DNA of 64,000 nt from Aeromonas veronii (lineage in GTDB: Bacteria; Pseudomonadota; Gammaproteobacteria; Enterobacterales; Aeromonadaceae): assembly GCF_040215105.1 (NCBI RefSeq), contig NZ_CP157875.1:3463501-3527500 (forward strand). The letters run 5' to 3'. Numbering within the stretch: the first letter of the stretch is position 1; each line of letters starts with the position of its first letter. Positions 1 to 8,954 of the stretch are shown here, piece by piece. The position numbers and the translations under genes are program-made. Below the pieces are notes generated by a model. It made no database searches and had not been told where the DNA came from. It saw only the letters and a program-made list of their open reading frames with translations.

Positions 1-540
1 GACGGCGGTGCCCAGCACTTCGCCGACTGCATCAAGCAGATCCGCGAGCACAGCCCCCAGACCCGCATCGAGATCCTGACCCCGGACTTCCGTGGCCGGA
101 TGGAGCAGGCGCTGGAGGTATTCCGCGAGACCCCGCCGGACGTCTTCAACCACAACCTGGAAACCGCCCCGCGCATGTACCGGGTCGCCCGCCCGGGCGC
201 CGACTACAAGTGGTCCCTGGAGCTCTTGCGTCGCATCAAGGAGATGCACCCCCATGTGCCGACCAAGTCCGGCGTCATGATGGGTCTGGGTGAGACCAAC
301 GAGGAGATAGTGCAGGTGCTGACCGACCTGCGCGAGCACGGCGTCAATATGCTGACCCTGGGCCAGTATCTGCAGCCGAGCCGTCACCACCTGCCGGTCA
401 AGCGCTACGTGCCGCCCGCAGAGTTCGACGAGCTCAAAGAGGTCGCCATGGGGCTGGGCTTCTCCCACGCCGCCTGTGGCCCCTTCGTGCGCTCCTCCTA
501 TCACGCGGATCTGCAAGCCAAGGGCGAAGAGGTCAAATAA
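1..540 (+). CDS. lipA: lipoyl synthase, C-terminal part (5' end outside window)
   Basis: LipA is a cytosolic radical-SAM enzyme that inserts two sulfurs into protein-bound octanoyl chains to make lipoate. The frame is open from base 1 and encodes about 179 residues to a TAA stop; the radical-SAM CxxxCxxC motif would lie upstream of the window. The visible part covers the C-terminal half of the barrel, with the conserved stretch [16 protein letters not shown] and [10 protein letters not shown]. Near the C-terminus the motif RSSYHA supplies the serine ligand of the auxiliary 4Fe-4S cluster in this family. A strong intrinsic terminator follows directly, so this is the last gene of its transcription unit. 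The assignment is secure; only the start is missing. Confidence 0.96.
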   Translation, partial: DGGAQHFADCIKQIREHSPQTRIEILTPDFRGRMEQALEVFRETPPDVFNHNLETAPRMYRVARPGADYKWSLELLRRIKEMHPHVPTKSGVMMGLGETNEEIVQVLTDLREHGVNMLTLGQYLQPSRHHLPVKRYVPPAEFDELKEVAMGLGFSHAACGPFVRSSYHADLQAKGEEVK

Positions 541-571
541 CCTCTCACGCCAGGGGAGCACTCCCCATGAT

Positions 572-601
572 AAAAAAGAGCGCCTTATGGCGCTCTTTTT
601 C
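572..601 (+). terminator. intrinsic terminator after lipA
   Basis: A perfect 12-bp stem (AAAAAGAGCGCC and its complement, loop TTAT) ends in a T run about 30 bp after the lipA stop. Confidence 0.9.
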
Positions 602-696
602 ATTGAGGACTTCGGACTTGGCACTCCCGTCCCCCTTGGCGGGTGCCGGGTTCCGGGGTTAAGGTAGCGACTCCTTTTCTTTGAGCGAGGCACAGG

Positions 697-1203
697 ATGC
701 CCATCCCTATCGTTCATCTGATCCCCATGAGTGAGGCGGATTTCCCCGCCTATCGCGACTACTTCATCGACGACTACGCCCAGGATCTCGCCAGCAATCA
801 CAGGTTGTCCCTCGCAGAAGCCCATCAGCAGGCCGGGGACGCTTTGCAACAGTACCTGCCGCAAGGTGCCGCCACGCCGGGCGAGAGCCTGCTCTGCATC
901 ATCCCTGTCAGTGACAGTGCCGAGAGCGCTATCGCATCGACAGCGACCATCGCCGGCTATCTCTGGCACCGCATCGACACCGCCGCTCACACCACCTTTA
1001 TCTATGACTTCTACATACTGCCAACTCATCGCAAACTGGGGTATGGCAAGGCCGCCATGGCGGCACTGGAGGCCGAGTTGAAGCGCCTTGGCATCAGCCT
1101 GATCAAGCTGAGGGTCGCTTATGACAACCCCAGAGCCAGGGCGCTCTACCAGGAGATTGGCTTTCACATCACGGGTTACAACATGGCCAAGACTCTGAGT
1201 TGA
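697..1203 (+). CDS. GNAT-family N-acetyltransferase
   Basis: This 168-residue protein has the GNAT fold signature. The segment FIYDFYILPTHRKLGYGKAAM (about residues 101-121) matches beta4 plus the acetyl-CoA pyrophosphate-binding loop (R/Q-x-x-G-x-G/A pattern, here HRKLGYGKA). The C-terminal part, LRVAYDNPRARALYQEIGF, matches the family motif B. It should transfer an acetyl group from acetyl-CoA to an amine, but the substrate cannot be read from sequence. An AGGCACAGG ribosome site precedes the ATG. The gene is monocistronic: lipA's terminator lies upstream and a shared terminator with recJ lies downstream. The family is confident; no specific function is claimed. Confidence 0.88.
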   Translation: MPIPIVHLIPMSEADFPAYRDYFIDDYAQDLASNHRLSLAEAHQQAGDALQQYLPQGAATPGESLLCIIPVSDSAESAIASTATIAGYLWHRIDTAAHTTFIYDFYILPTHRKLGYGKAAMAALEAELKRLGISLIKLRVAYDNPRARALYQEIGFHITGYNMAKTLS

Positions 1204-1343
1204 TGGCCCCCGCCATCCACTCTCTTTCGTCATGTCATGGTGAGCCGACGCTCACAGCGAGACCCAGTCAAAGACGTGAAGCCCAGCGACATCAGCCCCG
1301 CCACGGATAGACAGGTCAGCCCGGTCTAGCCATTTCCCATAAC

Positions 1344-1371
1344 AAAACGGCCACCCAGGGGTGGCCGTTTT
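1344..1371. terminator. bidirectional terminator between the acetyltransferase gene and recJ
   Basis: A 12-bp stem AAAACGGCCACC with loop CAGG has A and T runs on both sides, so it can end both convergent genes. Confidence 0.9.
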
Positions 1372-1398
1372 GCGAGAAGTGCATTGAACTGACGACGA

Positions 1399-3129
1399 CT
1401 AGCTGCCGGCGGCTTCCAGATGCTCCACCAGCAGTTGCACGCTGCGATTGCCCCGCCACTCGTTCACATCGAGGCGATAGACCAGCCGCACCCGCTTCAC
1501 CGACGCATCGGGCCAGCGTTTGAGATCGACCCCGAAGGCGATGGCATCCACCGCGTGGCCGGAGTCCGTGGTCAGCATCATCTTGAGGTGCTTCTCCCCC
1601 ACCAGCCGCTGCTGTACCAGCACGAATTCACCGTCGAACAACGGTTCGGGGAAGGCCTGTCCCCAGGGGCCGGAGGCACGGATGAGCTCCGCCAGCTCCA
1701 GGCTCAGTTCATCGGAGAGCAGCTCGCCATCGGTGAGCAGTACCCCGGTCAGCAGCTCCGGGGTCACCAGCTCGCCGATGATGGCCTCGAAGGCGCGGCC
1801 AAAGGCCTCGACATTGGCCTTGGGCAGGGTCAGCCCCGCCGCCATGGCGTGGCCGCCGAACTTGCCCATCAGGCCGGGATGGCGAGTATCGAGCAGCTCC
1901 AGCGCGTCGCGCAGGTGCACACCCGGGATGGAGCGCCCCGACCCCTTGAGCTCGCTATCGCTGCTCTCGGCGAAGGCGATCACCGGTCGGTAGTACTTCT
2001 CCTTGATCTTGGACGCCACCAGCCCCACCACCCCCTGATGCCATTCGTCCCGGTGCAGCACTATGCCGTTTGGCACCTCGCCATCCCGGAAACGGATCTG
2101 TTCCAGGGTGGCGAGGGCCTCCTGCTGCATGCCCTGCTCTATCTCCTTGCGCTCCTGGTTGAGACTGTCCATCTCGGCGGCAAGCTGGCGCGCCAGATTG
2201 ATGTCATCGCACAGCAAACAGGCGACCCCGAGGGACATGTCATCGAGGCGACCCACCGCATTGAGGCGCGGCCCGAGTGCAAAGCCGAGATCGGCGGCAC
2301 AGAGGCGCCGGCCATCCCGGCCCGACACGTCCACCAGCGCCTGGATGCCGGGGCGACAGCGACCGGCCCGGATCCGCTGCAGACCCTGATGCACTAGGAT
2401 GCGGTTGTTGCCATCGAGCGCCACCACGTCGGCGACGGTGCCAAGGGCCACCAGATCCAGGTAATCCGCCACATTGGGAGGGCGAATGCCCAGACGCTCG
2501 TACCAGCCGCTCTGCCGCAGGTGGGTGTTGAGGGCCGCCATCAGGTAGAAGGCAACGCCGACCCCGGCCAGGGATTTCGAAGGGAAGTCGCAGCCACGCT
2601 GGTTGGGGTTCACGATGGCGTCGGCATCCGGCAGATCCTGACCCGGCAGGTGATGATCGGTGACCAGAACCTGCATGCCGGCGGCCTTGGCCGCCGCGAC
2701 CCCGGCGATGCTGGAGATACCGTTGTCCACCGTAACAAGAAACTCTGCCCGGCGAGCTATTGCCAGTTCAACTATCTCTGGCGTGAGGCCATAGCCGAAT
2801 TCAAAGCGGTTGGGGACCAGAAAGTCGACATGTTCCGCGCCCATGGCCCGCAGCGCCAATACGCAGAGAGCCGAGCTGGTGGCGCCGTCACAGTCGAAAT
2901 CGCCGACGATCAGGATCCGCTTTTGGGCCGTCAGCGCCGCCGCCAGCAGGGGCACCGCCTGCGCCATGCCAAACAGGCGCTGGGGGGGCAGCAGATGGCT
3001 GGCACGGCGCTCCAGCAGAGCGGGATCCACGACCCCGCGACTCGCGAAGATCTGGCGCAGCAACGGATGCAGGTTGGCGGGAAGGTGGGAGTCATCCACC
3101 CGGGGACGACGACGAATTTGCAGGGGCAT
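1399..3129 (-). CDS. recJ: single-stranded-DNA-specific exonuclease RecJ
   Basis: RecJ is the cytosolic 5'-3' ssDNA exonuclease of RecF recombination, mismatch repair and base excision repair. The start at 3129 (MPLQIRRRPRVDD) gives 576 residues, essentially the E. coli length and N-terminus. A longer frame reaching 3228 would add 33 residues unlike the family, and an ATG at 3138 is an alternative. DHH phosphoesterase motifs are intact: VGDFDCDGATS (about 75-85), TVDNG (133-137) and VTDHH (156-160), followed by the DHHA1 region with KGSGRSIPG and FGGHAMAAG. In E. coli the order is xerD-dsbC-recJ; here mscL on the opposite strand separates recJ from xerD and no dsbC is present. Confidence 0.96.
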   Translation of the reverse strand: MPLQIRRRPRVDDSHLPANLHPLLRQIFASRGVVDPALLERRASHLLPPQRLFGMAQAVPLLAAALTAQKRILIVGDFDCDGATSSALCVLALRAMGAEHVDFLVPNRFEFGYGLTPEIVELAIARRAEFLVTVDNGISSIAGVAAAKAAGMQVLVTDHHLPGQDLPDADAIVNPNQRGCDFPSKSLAGVGVAFYLMAALNTHLRQSGWYERLGIRPPNVADYLDLVALGTVADVVALDGNNRILVHQGLQRIRAGRCRPGIQALVDVSGRDGRRLCAADLGFALGPRLNAVGRLDDMSLGVACLLCDDINLARQLAAEMDSLNQERKEIEQGMQQEALATLEQIRFRDGEVPNGIVLHRDEWHQGVVGLVASKIKEKYYRPVIAFAESSDSELKGSGRSIPGVHLRDALELLDTRHPGLMGKFGGHAMAAGLTLPKANVEAFGRAFEAIIGELVTPELLTGVLLTDGELLSDELSLELAELIRASGPWGQAFPEPLFDGEFVLVQQRLVGEKHLKMMLTTDSGHAVDAIAFGVDLKRWPDASVKRVRLVYRLDVNEWRGNRSVQLLVEHLEAAGS

Positions 3130-3526
3130 CGATAACATCCAGTAGCGTGAGCAATGGTTCAGGGCAGCATGAGGGGAAGACCTCCCCGAGCCTGCCTTGA
3201 GGCCGAGCCCTGGCTCGGGCCGACACATAGGAGAGAGAGGATCGCATCATCGGCCGCCACAGTGCAACCCGACAGGGGCCAACAATCTCCTCTGCGGTGA
3301 CCCATTCCCCCGACAGGCGAACTGTGTGCAAATGGTTAATCAGCAATGAGTTAATAATGCCGGATGTTAAAAATTCCTATTCAGGAAGGTTGCCAATTGG
3401 ACCGAGGCCCCGCAAGCTTATCGGGACGACAGGAAACACGATGGTCATCCCTCTGTTTTCCTGATGCTTTATTATTCAAATCGAGGGGCGGTAGCGGCCG
3501 CCCACATCCCATTTTTGGAGGGGAAC
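3130..3526. other. recJ-mscL intergenic region (397 bp)
   Basis: This divergent region must hold the promoters of recJ and mscL, but I cannot name clear -35/-10 pairs. It contains a compact hairpin, CCGAGC-CCTG-GCTCGG, near 3203-3218 in the recJ leader. A GC-rich inverted repeat (GGGCGG/CCGCCC) near 3484-3502 lies in the mscL leader. No convincing small gene was seen. Confidence 0.5.
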
Positions 3527-3934
3527 ATGAGTCTGATTCAAGAGTTCAAGGCCTTTGCGGCCAGAGGTAACGTCATCGATATGGCGGTCGGTATCATCAT
3601 AGGTGCCGCCTTCGGCAAGATAGTCTCCTCCTTCGTGGGAGACGTCATCATGCCCCCCATCGGCCTCATCCTGGGCGGGGTGGATTTCAGCGATCTCGCC
3701 GTGACCCTGAAAGCCGCCGAAGGGGATGTGCCCGCCGTGGTGATCGCCTACGGCAAGTTCATCCAGACCATCATCGACTTCCTGATCATCTCCTTCGCCA
3801 TCTTCATGGGGCTCAAGGCCATCAATACCCTGAAGAAGAAGCAGGAAGAGGCCGCGGCCCCCGCCGGTCCCACCAAGGATCAGGAGCTGCTGACCGAGAT
3901 CCGGGATCTGCTCAAATCCCAGCAGGGCAAGTAA
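3527..3934 (+). CDS. mscL: large-conductance mechanosensitive channel MscL
   Basis: MscL is the inner-membrane pentameric safety valve that opens under high membrane tension during hypo-osmotic shock. The chosen ATG, with GGAGGGG just upstream, gives 135 residues starting [29 protein letters not shown], the classic amphipathic helix plus pore-lining TM1. TM2 is the stretch around residues 75-98 ([18 protein letters not shown]), followed by a charged cytoplasmic helix [27 protein letters not shown]. An earlier in-frame ATG at 3464 would add residues not seen in the family and lacks a good ribosome site. A bidirectional terminator separates it from xerD. Confidence 0.97.
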   Translation: MSLIQEFKAFAARGNVIDMAVGIIIGAAFGKIVSSFVGDVIMPPIGLILGGVDFSDLAVTLKAAEGDVPAVVIAYGKFIQTIIDFLIISFAIFMGLKAINTLKKKQEEAAAPAGPTKDQELLTEIRDLLKSQQGK

Positions 3935-3956
3935 GCCCGCCTCCTGTCGTGCATTG

Positions 3957-3983
3957 AAAAAACCGCCTGCTGGCGGTTTTTTT
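3957..3983. terminator. bidirectional terminator between mscL and xerD
   Basis: An 11-bp stem AAAAAACCGCC with loop TGCT is flanked by A and T runs and lies between two convergent genes. Confidence 0.9.
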
Positions 3984-4002
3984 ATGGGCATAACCCTGGT
4001 GC

Positions 4003-4914
4003 TCAGGCCCTGGGATGGTGCTCACCGTGCAACGCCTTGAGCCGCTCATTGGCCACATGGGTGTAGATCTGGGTGGTGGAGAGATCCGCGTGCCCCAGCA
4101 GCATCTGCACCACCCGCAGGTCGGCGCCGTGATTGAGCAGGTGAGTGGCGAAGGCGTGACGCAGGGTATGGGGGGAGAGCTCACCCCGGATCCCGGCGCG
4201 CTGGGCATAGATCTTGATGCGGTGCCAGAAGGTCTGACGGGTCATCATCCTCGCCTGCTTGGAGGGGAAAACCACATCCGAGCTGGTGCCGCCGAGCAGC
4301 AGGGTGCGCCCCTCCCTGAAGTAGCGCTCTAGCCAGTGAATGGCCTCCTCTCCCATGGGCACCAGCCGCTCCTTGTTGCCCTTGCCGACGACCCGCACCA
4401 GCCCCTGGCGCAGGCTGACGTGTTCGGCGGTGAGCCCCACCAGCTCGGAGACCCGCAGGCCGGTGGCGTAGAGCAGCTCCAGCATGGCCCTGTCCCGCAG
4501 CTCCAGCGGGTCGTCCACCAGGGGGGATTGCAACAGGGCCTCCACCTCGGCCTCGCTCAAGTCGGCGGGCAGCTTCTTGGGCAGCTTGGGCCCCTCCAGC
4601 AGCACGGTGGGATCGTCGGTTCTCAGTTTCTCCCGATTGAGGTACTGATAAAAACGGCGCAGGGCCGACAAGAAACGGGCCGTAGAGCTCGGGGCAAACT
4701 GCTGATCTACCCGCCAGGCGAGGTAGTGCTGGATATCGTCGATGTTCGCCAGCAGCAGGGAGCTGCCCGCCTTGTCGAGCCAGAGCGCAAACTTCTCCAG
4801 ATCGGTGCGATAGGAGCTGACCGTGTTGTCCGACAGTCCACGCTCCAGCCAGAGGGCGTCGAGGAACGGCTCTATCAGGGGGTGATCGTGCTGGGCGGGG
4901 GCTGGCTTGGTCAT
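4003..4914 (-). CDS. xerD: site-specific tyrosine recombinase XerD
   Basis: XerD acts with XerC at dif, together with FtsK, to resolve chromosome dimers. At 303 residues it has the family's normal length: an N-terminal SAM-like core-binding domain (about 10-100) and a C-terminal catalytic domain. The catalytic set is complete: R154 (ATGLRVSEL), K178 (VGKGNKER), H249 and R252 (SPHTLRHAF), H275 (LLGHADLS) and nucleophile Y284 (TTQIYTH). The sequence is the chromosomal housekeeping type, not a phage or island integrase. It is divergent from fldB, as in the E. coli neighbourhood. The dsbC gene that follows xerD in E. coli is absent. Confidence 0.96.
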   Translation of the reverse strand: MTKPAPAQHDHPLIEPFLDALWLERGLSDNTVSSYRTDLEKFALWLDKAGSSLLLANIDDIQHYLAWRVDQQFAPSSTARFLSALRRFYQYLNREKLRTDDPTVLLEGPKLPKKLPADLSEAEVEALLQSPLVDDPLELRDRAMLELLYATGLRVSELVGLTAEHVSLRQGLVRVVGKGNKERLVPMGEEAIHWLERYFREGRTLLLGGTSSDVVFPSKQARMMTRQTFWHRIKIYAQRAGIRGELSPHTLRHAFATHLLNHGADLRVVQMLLGHADLSTTQIYTHVANERLKALHGEHHPRA

Positions 4915-5108
4915 GGGGCTACTGTCTTTGGCAAACGAGGGGCCATTGTAGCGCGACCCGCCGCCCTAGGCACAGGTCATGACAGACGCCTCTTGCCCGA
5001 TGAAGGGCGGCCGGCAATCTGCTAGACTGGCGCTCTTCCCCCGGGCCACCCTCAGGGTCCCGGCACCGGCAGCCCCACCGGCGGCCTACAGCGTTCAAGA
5101 GAAGTACG

Positions 5109-5627
5109 ATGAAGATAGGTTTGTTTTACGGCTCCACCACCTGCTACACCGAGATGGCTGCCGAGAAGATCCGTGCCCTCATCGGCCCGGAGCTGGTCGA
5201 TCTCCATAACATCAAGGATGTGCCGCTGGCCCGCATGCAGGAGTACGACATCCTGATCCTCGGTATCTCCACCTGGGATTTCGGCGAGCTGCAGGAAGAC
5301 TGGGAATCCCGCTGGGAAGACATCCAGGACCTCGAACTGGAGGGTCGCATCATCGCCCTGTTCGGCATGGGGGATCAGCTCGGCTATGGGGAGTGGTATC
5401 AGGATGCCCTCGGCATGCTGCACGATCAGCTGCTGCCCAAGGGGGTCAAGCTGGTGGGCTACTGGCCCAATGAAGGCTACGAGTTCGACGCCTCCAAGGC
5501 ACTGATCGACGATGGCCGTCACTTCGTCGGCCTCGCCCTCGACGATGCCAACCAGTACGACCAGACGGATTCCCGCATCGAGCAGTGGGTCGACCAGATC
5601 CTGGGTGAGATCCACGAGCTGCTGTAA
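5109..5627 (+). CDS. fldB: flavodoxin FldB
   Basis: This is a 172-residue long-chain flavodoxin, a soluble FMN electron carrier. The FMN phosphate loop [11 protein letters not shown] is at residues 8-18, the aromatic isoalloxazine contacts are in ISTWDFGE (53-60), and the [12 protein letters not shown] motif is near 84-95. The sequence follows E. coli FldB rather than FldA ([22 protein letters not shown]). It is divergent from xerD, preserving the fldB-xerD neighbourhood. An AGAGAAG ribosome site precedes the ATG. FldB paralogues are generally not the essential flavodoxin; the redox partner here is unknown. Confidence 0.94.
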   Translation: MKIGLFYGSTTCYTEMAAEKIRALIGPELVDLHNIKDVPLARMQEYDILILGISTWDFGELQEDWESRWEDIQDLELEGRIIALFGMGDQLGYGEWYQDALGMLHDQLLPKGVKLVGYWPNEGYEFDASKALIDDGRHFVGLALDDANQYDQTDSRIEQWVDQILGEIHELL

Positions 5628-5868
5628 TCCAGCGCAGCGCCCGGCAGTGAGCATCACCTCGTCCCCTGCCTGACCCCAGAATTCCCCCGTTCCGAGCGGC
5701 CAGCTGGCGGCTCGGACGTATATGGCACACCTGTTTTTTCAATCGGGCTCATCGCCTGCCGAGTAGCGACAATTTCATGCTGGTCTGCAACAATGCAGGC
5801 GACGCTCCATAACAATCCCAACCAGAGCGTCGGAAGCAAACAGGAAACAGACCAGAAAAGGATATTCT

Positions 5869-7269
5869 ATGACGCCATTCTCCCTGTTGGCCCCCGCCAT
5901 CGCCCGTGACGTGCTCGATCACGCCCTGGCGCTGGGTGCCGACTTCGCCGAGCTGTTCGTGGAGCGCAAGCGCCGCAGCCAGCTCAGCCTGCTCTCCAGC
6001 CAGATCGAAGCCATCAGCGGTGGCCTCGATTTCGGTATCGGGGTGCGCCTGTGTTACGGCCACAAGGTGCTCTATGGCTACACCAACCTGGCCGATCGCA
6101 GCGAACTGCTGCGCATCGTCAGCCTCCTGGCGGCCAAGGACAGGCGGGATCCCGTGGTGACCGCCACCGCCTTTGATTTCATCCGTCTGAATGATCGTAA
6201 TCCGGTGGCCCTGCCCCTGTCGGCCGACAAGCAGCTGGAGCAGAAGATCGCCTACCTCCATGCCATGGATGCCGCCGCCCGCGCCGAGAGTGCTAAGGTG
6301 AGCCAGTTCTCCGGCAGCACCCTTGGCTGGGAGCAGGAGGTGGAGATCTTCAACAGCGAAGGCTTGCAGGTGAGCGATCGTCGCCACTACAACCGCATCA
6401 CCGCCCAGACCATCGCCCTGGATGGCGGTGAGCAGAGCGTGGGCTATGAAGCCCCTGGCGCCATGATGGGCTGGGAGCATGCCGCCCTCATCGATCCCCG
6501 GGAACTGGCCCTCTCTTCCACCCGCCAGGCGCTGGTGAAACTTGGCGCGGCGCCCTGCCCGAGCGGCAACCTGCCGGTCATTCTGGAGAGCGGCTTTGGC
6601 GGCGTCATCTTCCATGAAGCGTGCGGTCACCTGCTGGAGACCACCTCGGTGGCCAAGAAGGCCTCTGTATTCCACGACAAGATGGGCCAACTCATCGCCA
6701 ACCCCGTGGTCAACGCGGTGGATGAAGGGCTGCAGGGCAACGCCTGGGGCTCCATCAACGTCGATGACGAGGGGATGGCGGTTCAGCATACCCAGCTCAT
6801 CAAGGACGGCGTGCTCACCGGTTTTCTGGTGGACAGAATGGGGGCCCTCAAGACCGGCTATGCCCGCACCGGCTCAGGTCGGCGCGAGTCCTACCGCTTC
6901 GCGCCGGCGTCGCGCATGCGCAACACCTACATAGAGGCGGGCCACCACAGCCTGGATGAGATGCTGGCGAGCGTGGAGCACGGCATCTATGCCAGACGCA
7001 TGGGAGGCGGTTCGGTGCAACCGGGCACCGGCGAATTCAACTTCAACGTTCAGGAGGCCTACCTCATCGAGAAGGGCAAGGTCACCCGTCCCCTCAAGTC
7101 GGCGACCCTGATCGGCACGGGCCCGCAAGTTCTGCAGGAGATCTCCATGGTGGGCCGGGATTTGGCCATCTCGGCCGGCATGTGCGGTTCCGTCTCGGGC
7201 TCCATCCCCGCCTCCGTCGGCCAGCCGCCGCTCAAGGTCGACAACATTCTGGTGGGAGGTAACGCCTGA
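5869..7269 (+). CDS. TldD-family zinc metalloprotease subunit
   Basis: TldD is the catalytic subunit of the TldD/TldE protease, which in E. coli matures microcin B17 and degrades the antitoxin CcdA. This 466-residue protein keeps the zinc motif HEACGH (H249, E250, H254) and the C-terminal cysteine ligand (C439, GMCGS), so it should be active. It is not the E. coli type: the motif context FHEACGHLLETTSVAKK resembles what I recall of Firmicutes and archaeal TldD more than the enterobacterial HEAVGHGLEG. The gene overlaps the next one at TGATG, so the two subunits are translated together. A canonical tldD may exist elsewhere in the genome. AAAAGGA precedes the ATG. Confidence 0.9.
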   Translation: MTPFSLLAPAIARDVLDHALALGADFAELFVERKRRSQLSLLSSQIEAISGGLDFGIGVRLCYGHKVLYGYTNLADRSELLRIVSLLAAKDRRDPVVTATAFDFIRLNDRNPVALPLSADKQLEQKIAYLHAMDAAARAESAKVSQFSGSTLGWEQEVEIFNSEGLQVSDRRHYNRITAQTIALDGGEQSVGYEAPGAMMGWEHAALIDPRELALSSTRQALVKLGAAPCPSGNLPVILESGFGGVIFHEACGHLLETTSVAKKASVFHDKMGQLIANPVVNAVDEGLQGNAWGSINVDDEGMAVQHTQLIKDGVLTGFLVDRMGALKTGYARTGSGRRESYRFAPASRMRNTYIEAGHHSLDEMLASVEHGIYARRMGGGSVQPGTGEFNFNVQEAYLIEKGKVTRPLKSATLIGTGPQVLQEISMVGRDLAISAGMCGSVSGSIPASVGQPPLKVDNILVGGNA

Positions 7270-8609
7270 TGAGCACCATCGACATGACACCATTGCTCCA
7301 CCGCCTGCTGGACAAGGTCGCAGACCTTGGCGCCGAGGCAGACATCATCGCCAATCAGGACAAAGCCTTCTCCCTCAAGGCGGACAAAGGTGAGCTCAGC
7401 GAATACAAGGTCACCAGCAGCCAGCAACTCGGCATTCGTCTCATCAAAGATGGTCGGGTCGGCCTCGCCTACTCCGAATCTCTGGATGAATCGGCGCTGG
7501 ATGCCATGGTGCAGGATGCCCTCGATGCCTGCCGTTTCGCCAAGGTAGATCCGGATCAGCGCATCTCGGTGCAGGGAAGCCGTCTTAGCACGGATTGTCC
7601 CGAGATTTATCAACCAGACAACACCCCGGTGGAAGAGAAGATTGCCCTGGCCCTGCGCCTCGAGTCAGACATCCTGGCCCTGCCGGATGTGACCGGCGCC
7701 CCTTACAACAGCGTCTATGAAGGGGAGAGCCAGCTCTGGCTCGCCAACAGCCTGGGCACCCTCTGCCAGCACAAGGAGTTCAGCGTCGGCTGCTACAGCT
7801 CGGCCCTGATCGAGCGCGATGGCCGCCACTCGATGCACTATCAGGGGCAGCAGGCCCGCCGCTTCGATGAGCTGAACCCGGGTGCCCTCGTCACCCAGAT
7901 CCATGCCATGGCCGCTGACCTTCTGCCCGGTGAAGCCGTGCCAAGCGGTCGCTACAGCGCGATCTTCACGCTCGACTGCCTGGCCAGCCTGTTTGGCTGC
8001 TTCCAGGCGGCGCTCTCGGGCAAGTGGGCCCAGCAGGGGATCAACCCCTGGCGTGGCAAGCTCGGCCAGAGCGTGGCCTCCCGCTGGCTCACCCTGGAGA
8101 GCCGGGTCCATATGCCGGAAGGCATGCGGATCAAGGGCTTCGACGGAGAAGGCACGCCGACCCAGGACGTGCTGCTCATCGGTGAGGGGGAACTCAAGAC
8201 CCTGCTGCACAACAGCGCCAGCGCCCACCACTTCGGCGTGGCCAGCAATGGCGCGGCGGCCCGCAGTGCTCGCGGCGCACTGGATGTGGCCCCTCGCCAT
8301 CTGGTATTCGGTCTCGGCCCCCACACGCAGGCCGAGGTCAAGGCAGGTGAATACCTGGAACTGGTCAAGCTGGATGGTCTGCACTCCGGCGCCGATGCGG
8401 TGAGCGGCGACTTCTCGTTTGGTGCCTCTGGCTTCCTGTGCCGGGACGGTGAGCGGATACAGCCAGTGCGGGGCATCACGGTGGCGGGCAACTTCTACCG
8501 CCTGCTGGGCGATCTGGAGGCGGTCGACGATGTGCTCCATCACGATGATGGCAAGGGCTTCTATGCTCCCCTGATCCGCTTCGGCGGCCTCAGCATCGCA
8601 GGCAAATGA
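7269..8609 (+). CDS. TldE/PmbA-family protease partner subunit
   Basis: This 446-residue protein is the non-catalytic partner of the TldD-type protein encoded just upstream. It has the family's overall layout: an N-terminal domain with LGIRLIKDGRVGLAYSE and a C-terminal PmbA/TldE beta domain with GFLCRDGERIQPVRGITVAGNFYRLL. It lacks the HExxxH zinc motif, as TldE subunits do. The start codon overlaps the upstream stop (TGATG), which indicates strict translational coupling and a heterodimer. Adjacent pairing differs from E. coli, where tldD and pmbA are unlinked. A terminator follows. No candidate peptide substrate (microcin-like precursor) was seen nearby. Confidence 0.88.
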   Translation: MSTIDMTPLLHRLLDKVADLGAEADIIANQDKAFSLKADKGELSEYKVTSSQQLGIRLIKDGRVGLAYSESLDESALDAMVQDALDACRFAKVDPDQRISVQGSRLSTDCPEIYQPDNTPVEEKIALALRLESDILALPDVTGAPYNSVYEGESQLWLANSLGTLCQHKEFSVGCYSSALIERDGRHSMHYQGQQARRFDELNPGALVTQIHAMAADLLPGEAVPSGRYSAIFTLDCLASLFGCFQAALSGKWAQQGINPWRGKLGQSVASRWLTLESRVHMPEGMRIKGFDGEGTPTQDVLLIGEGELKTLLHNSASAHHFGVASNGAAARSARGALDVAPRHLVFGLGPHTQAEVKAGEYLELVKLDGLHSGADAVSGDFSFGASGFLCRDGERIQPVRGITVAGNFYRLLGDLEAVDDVLHHDDGKGFYAPLIRFGGLSIAGK

Positions 8610-8954
8610 CCCGGGAAGAGGTGCTGTTGCGCGTCGCTATCGGCCTGCCTGGACGACCTTCGCATCCCCTCCCCGATATGAATGCGGCGCCATCAGGCGC
8701 CGCTTTTCATGAACCATTTTCTGCCCACAACACGCAACCCGGCCCCTTGCGTATTGCAATGTCGGCATCATGACCCCTCCCCCCCTTTATTTCCTCTGCT
8801 CAGGCGACTGACGCCAGACGGCCCTCGGCACTGGCAACCCGAAAGCCATCCAGAAAAATTGTGCTCTTGTCATCCCCCCAGGTGGTCGATAACGACCTTG
8901 ATGACACTGCAATGCGCAGCGTCCTACAAACAGGCAAGAGATCGGGAGATCACC
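8610..8954. other. intergenic region (345 bp) between the tldE-like gene and the small secreted protein gene
   Basis: This region holds the terminator at 8684-8707, then about 245 bp with no convincing coding sequence. It includes a 5-bp hairpin GGTCG-ATAA-CGACC at 8884-8897. The promoter of the downstream gene should lie here, but no pair of boxes is convincing. Confidence 0.5.
8684..8707 (+). terminator. intrinsic terminator after the TldD/TldE genes
   Basis: A perfect 8-bp stem GCGGCGCC with loop ATCA is followed by TTTT. Confidence 0.85.

Noticed and set aside
3130-3228. Longer N-terminus for RecJ starting at 3228
   Set aside because: The extra 33 residues are unlike RecJ proteins, and the start at 3129 gives the family length.
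4003-4914. Tyrosine recombinase as an integrase marking an island
   Set aside because: All features match housekeeping XerD, its neighbour is fldB, and no attachment-site repeats or cargo are present.
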